From: Rhodospirillaceae bacterium
GTDB taxonomy: Bacteria > Pseudomonadota > Alphaproteobacteria > Thalassobaculales > Thalassobaculaceae
DNA: 34,693 nt
Direction: 5' to 3'
NCBI GenBank assembly: GCA_002690995.1
Contig: NZGS01000143.1
Coordinates: 1 to 34,693, forward strand
In this document: in pieces, positions 34,462 to 34,693 of the stretch
Numbering within the stretch: the first letter of the stretch is position 1
Layout: the number at the start of each line of letters is the position of its first letter
Notes under the pieces: model-generated
Database searches by the model: none
What the model was told of the DNA's origin: nothing
The model's input: only the letters and a program-made list of their open reading frames with translations
Program-made: the position numbers and the translations under genes

Positions 34462-34693
34462 ATGGCGATCAATATTGGTGTAGACGTGGGGGGAACATTC
34501 ACTGACTTTGCAGTAAGTGGCCCCGCGGCTGGTACACTTTATTATAAACTCCCATCGACGCCAGAAAAGCCAGACCAAGCAATAATTAAAGGTTTGGAGG
34601 ATTTGCTGAGCAATAATGCTATAGAACCAAGTGGTATTTTAAGATTTTCGCATGGAACGACAGTGGGTACGAACGCTCTTATTCAACGGCGGG
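34462..34693 (+). CDS. Hydantoinase/oxoprolinase subunit A (HyuA-like), partial
   Basis: The first 77 codons of a gene cut by the right edge. The opening IGVDVGGTFTDFAV is the ATP-binding phosphate-1 motif of hydantoinase A/5-oxoprolinase proteins, and FSHGTTVGTNALIQR is the second family block. These enzymes hydrolyse cyclic amides with ATP, or act as acetone/acetophenone carboxylase-type subunits; which one cannot be told from the fragment. ATG 34462 is preceded by GAGGAG. It is separated from the acyl-CoA dehydrogenase by 138 bp, so it may have its own promoter. Confidence 0.88.
   Translation, partial: MAINIGVDVGGTFTDFAVSGPAAGTLYYKLPSTPEKPDQAIIKGLEDLLSNNAIEPSGILRFSHGTTVGTNALIQRR

Overview
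The window looks like a piece of chromosome from a marine-type alphaproteobacterium with a fairly AT-rich genome (roughly 40% GC by eye). The lineage is inferred from a RegA/ActR/PrrA-type response regulator with the conserved Fis-like tail, from the uvrC-pgsA-mobB-moeA-moaD-moaE string, and from many catabolic flavoenzymes, SDRs, MaoC hydratases and hydantoinase/MmgE-type genes. No rRNA, tRNA, CRISPR array, insertion sequence or phage gene was recognised. I could run no database search, so family names rest on motifs, length and context.

Layout. 1-5543: the start of a COG2907-type FAD protein cut by the left edge, a PuuB/DAO-type amine oxidoreductase, a PhyH dioxygenase, a small NIPSNAP protein and a 14-TM DHA2-type efflux pump. 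5540-6500 (minus strand): a decayed DppB-type ABC permease with three in-frame stops and two frameshifts. 6546-10527: a DadA-like dehydrogenase facing a quinone-reductase-like MDR protein and an N-acyl-D-amino-acid deacylase, a plausible D-amino-acid salvage group. 10699-13829 (minus): an SDR, a GntR/UTRA regulator, a split MaoC-type hydratase and the redox regulator regA. 14018-15538: an SDR with an altered active site plus a FAH-fold hydratase. 15560-22445 (mostly minus): a coiled-coil protein of unknown function, an SDR, uvrB, a divergent radical SAM gene of unknown function, a calcineurin-type phosphoesterase, folB and a pteridine-reductase-like SDR.

22446-22977 is the only long stretch without a gene. 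It is very AT-rich and carries three near-matches to DnaA boxes; genes point away from it on both sides. 22978-28111 is a compact housekeeping run: uvrC, pgsA and four molybdenum-cofactor genes (mobB, moeA, moaD, moaE). 28124-30969 holds def-fmt (minus) and rmuC (plus). 31168 to the right edge is a catabolic cluster: MmgE/PrpD, MaoC hydratase, acyl-CoA dehydrogenase and the start of a hydantoinase A subunit.

Functional themes are nucleotide excision repair (uvrB, uvrC), N-formylmethionine handling (fmt, def), folate/pterin metabolism (folB plus the PTR1-like SDR), Moco synthesis, and uptake and oxidation of amines, D-amino acids and short branched acyl-CoAs. No clearly new multi-gene system is visible. 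The best leads are the radical SAM orphan, the PTR1-like SDR beside folB, the SDR with substituted catalytic residues beside a hydratase, and the unassigned structure in two intergenic regions.
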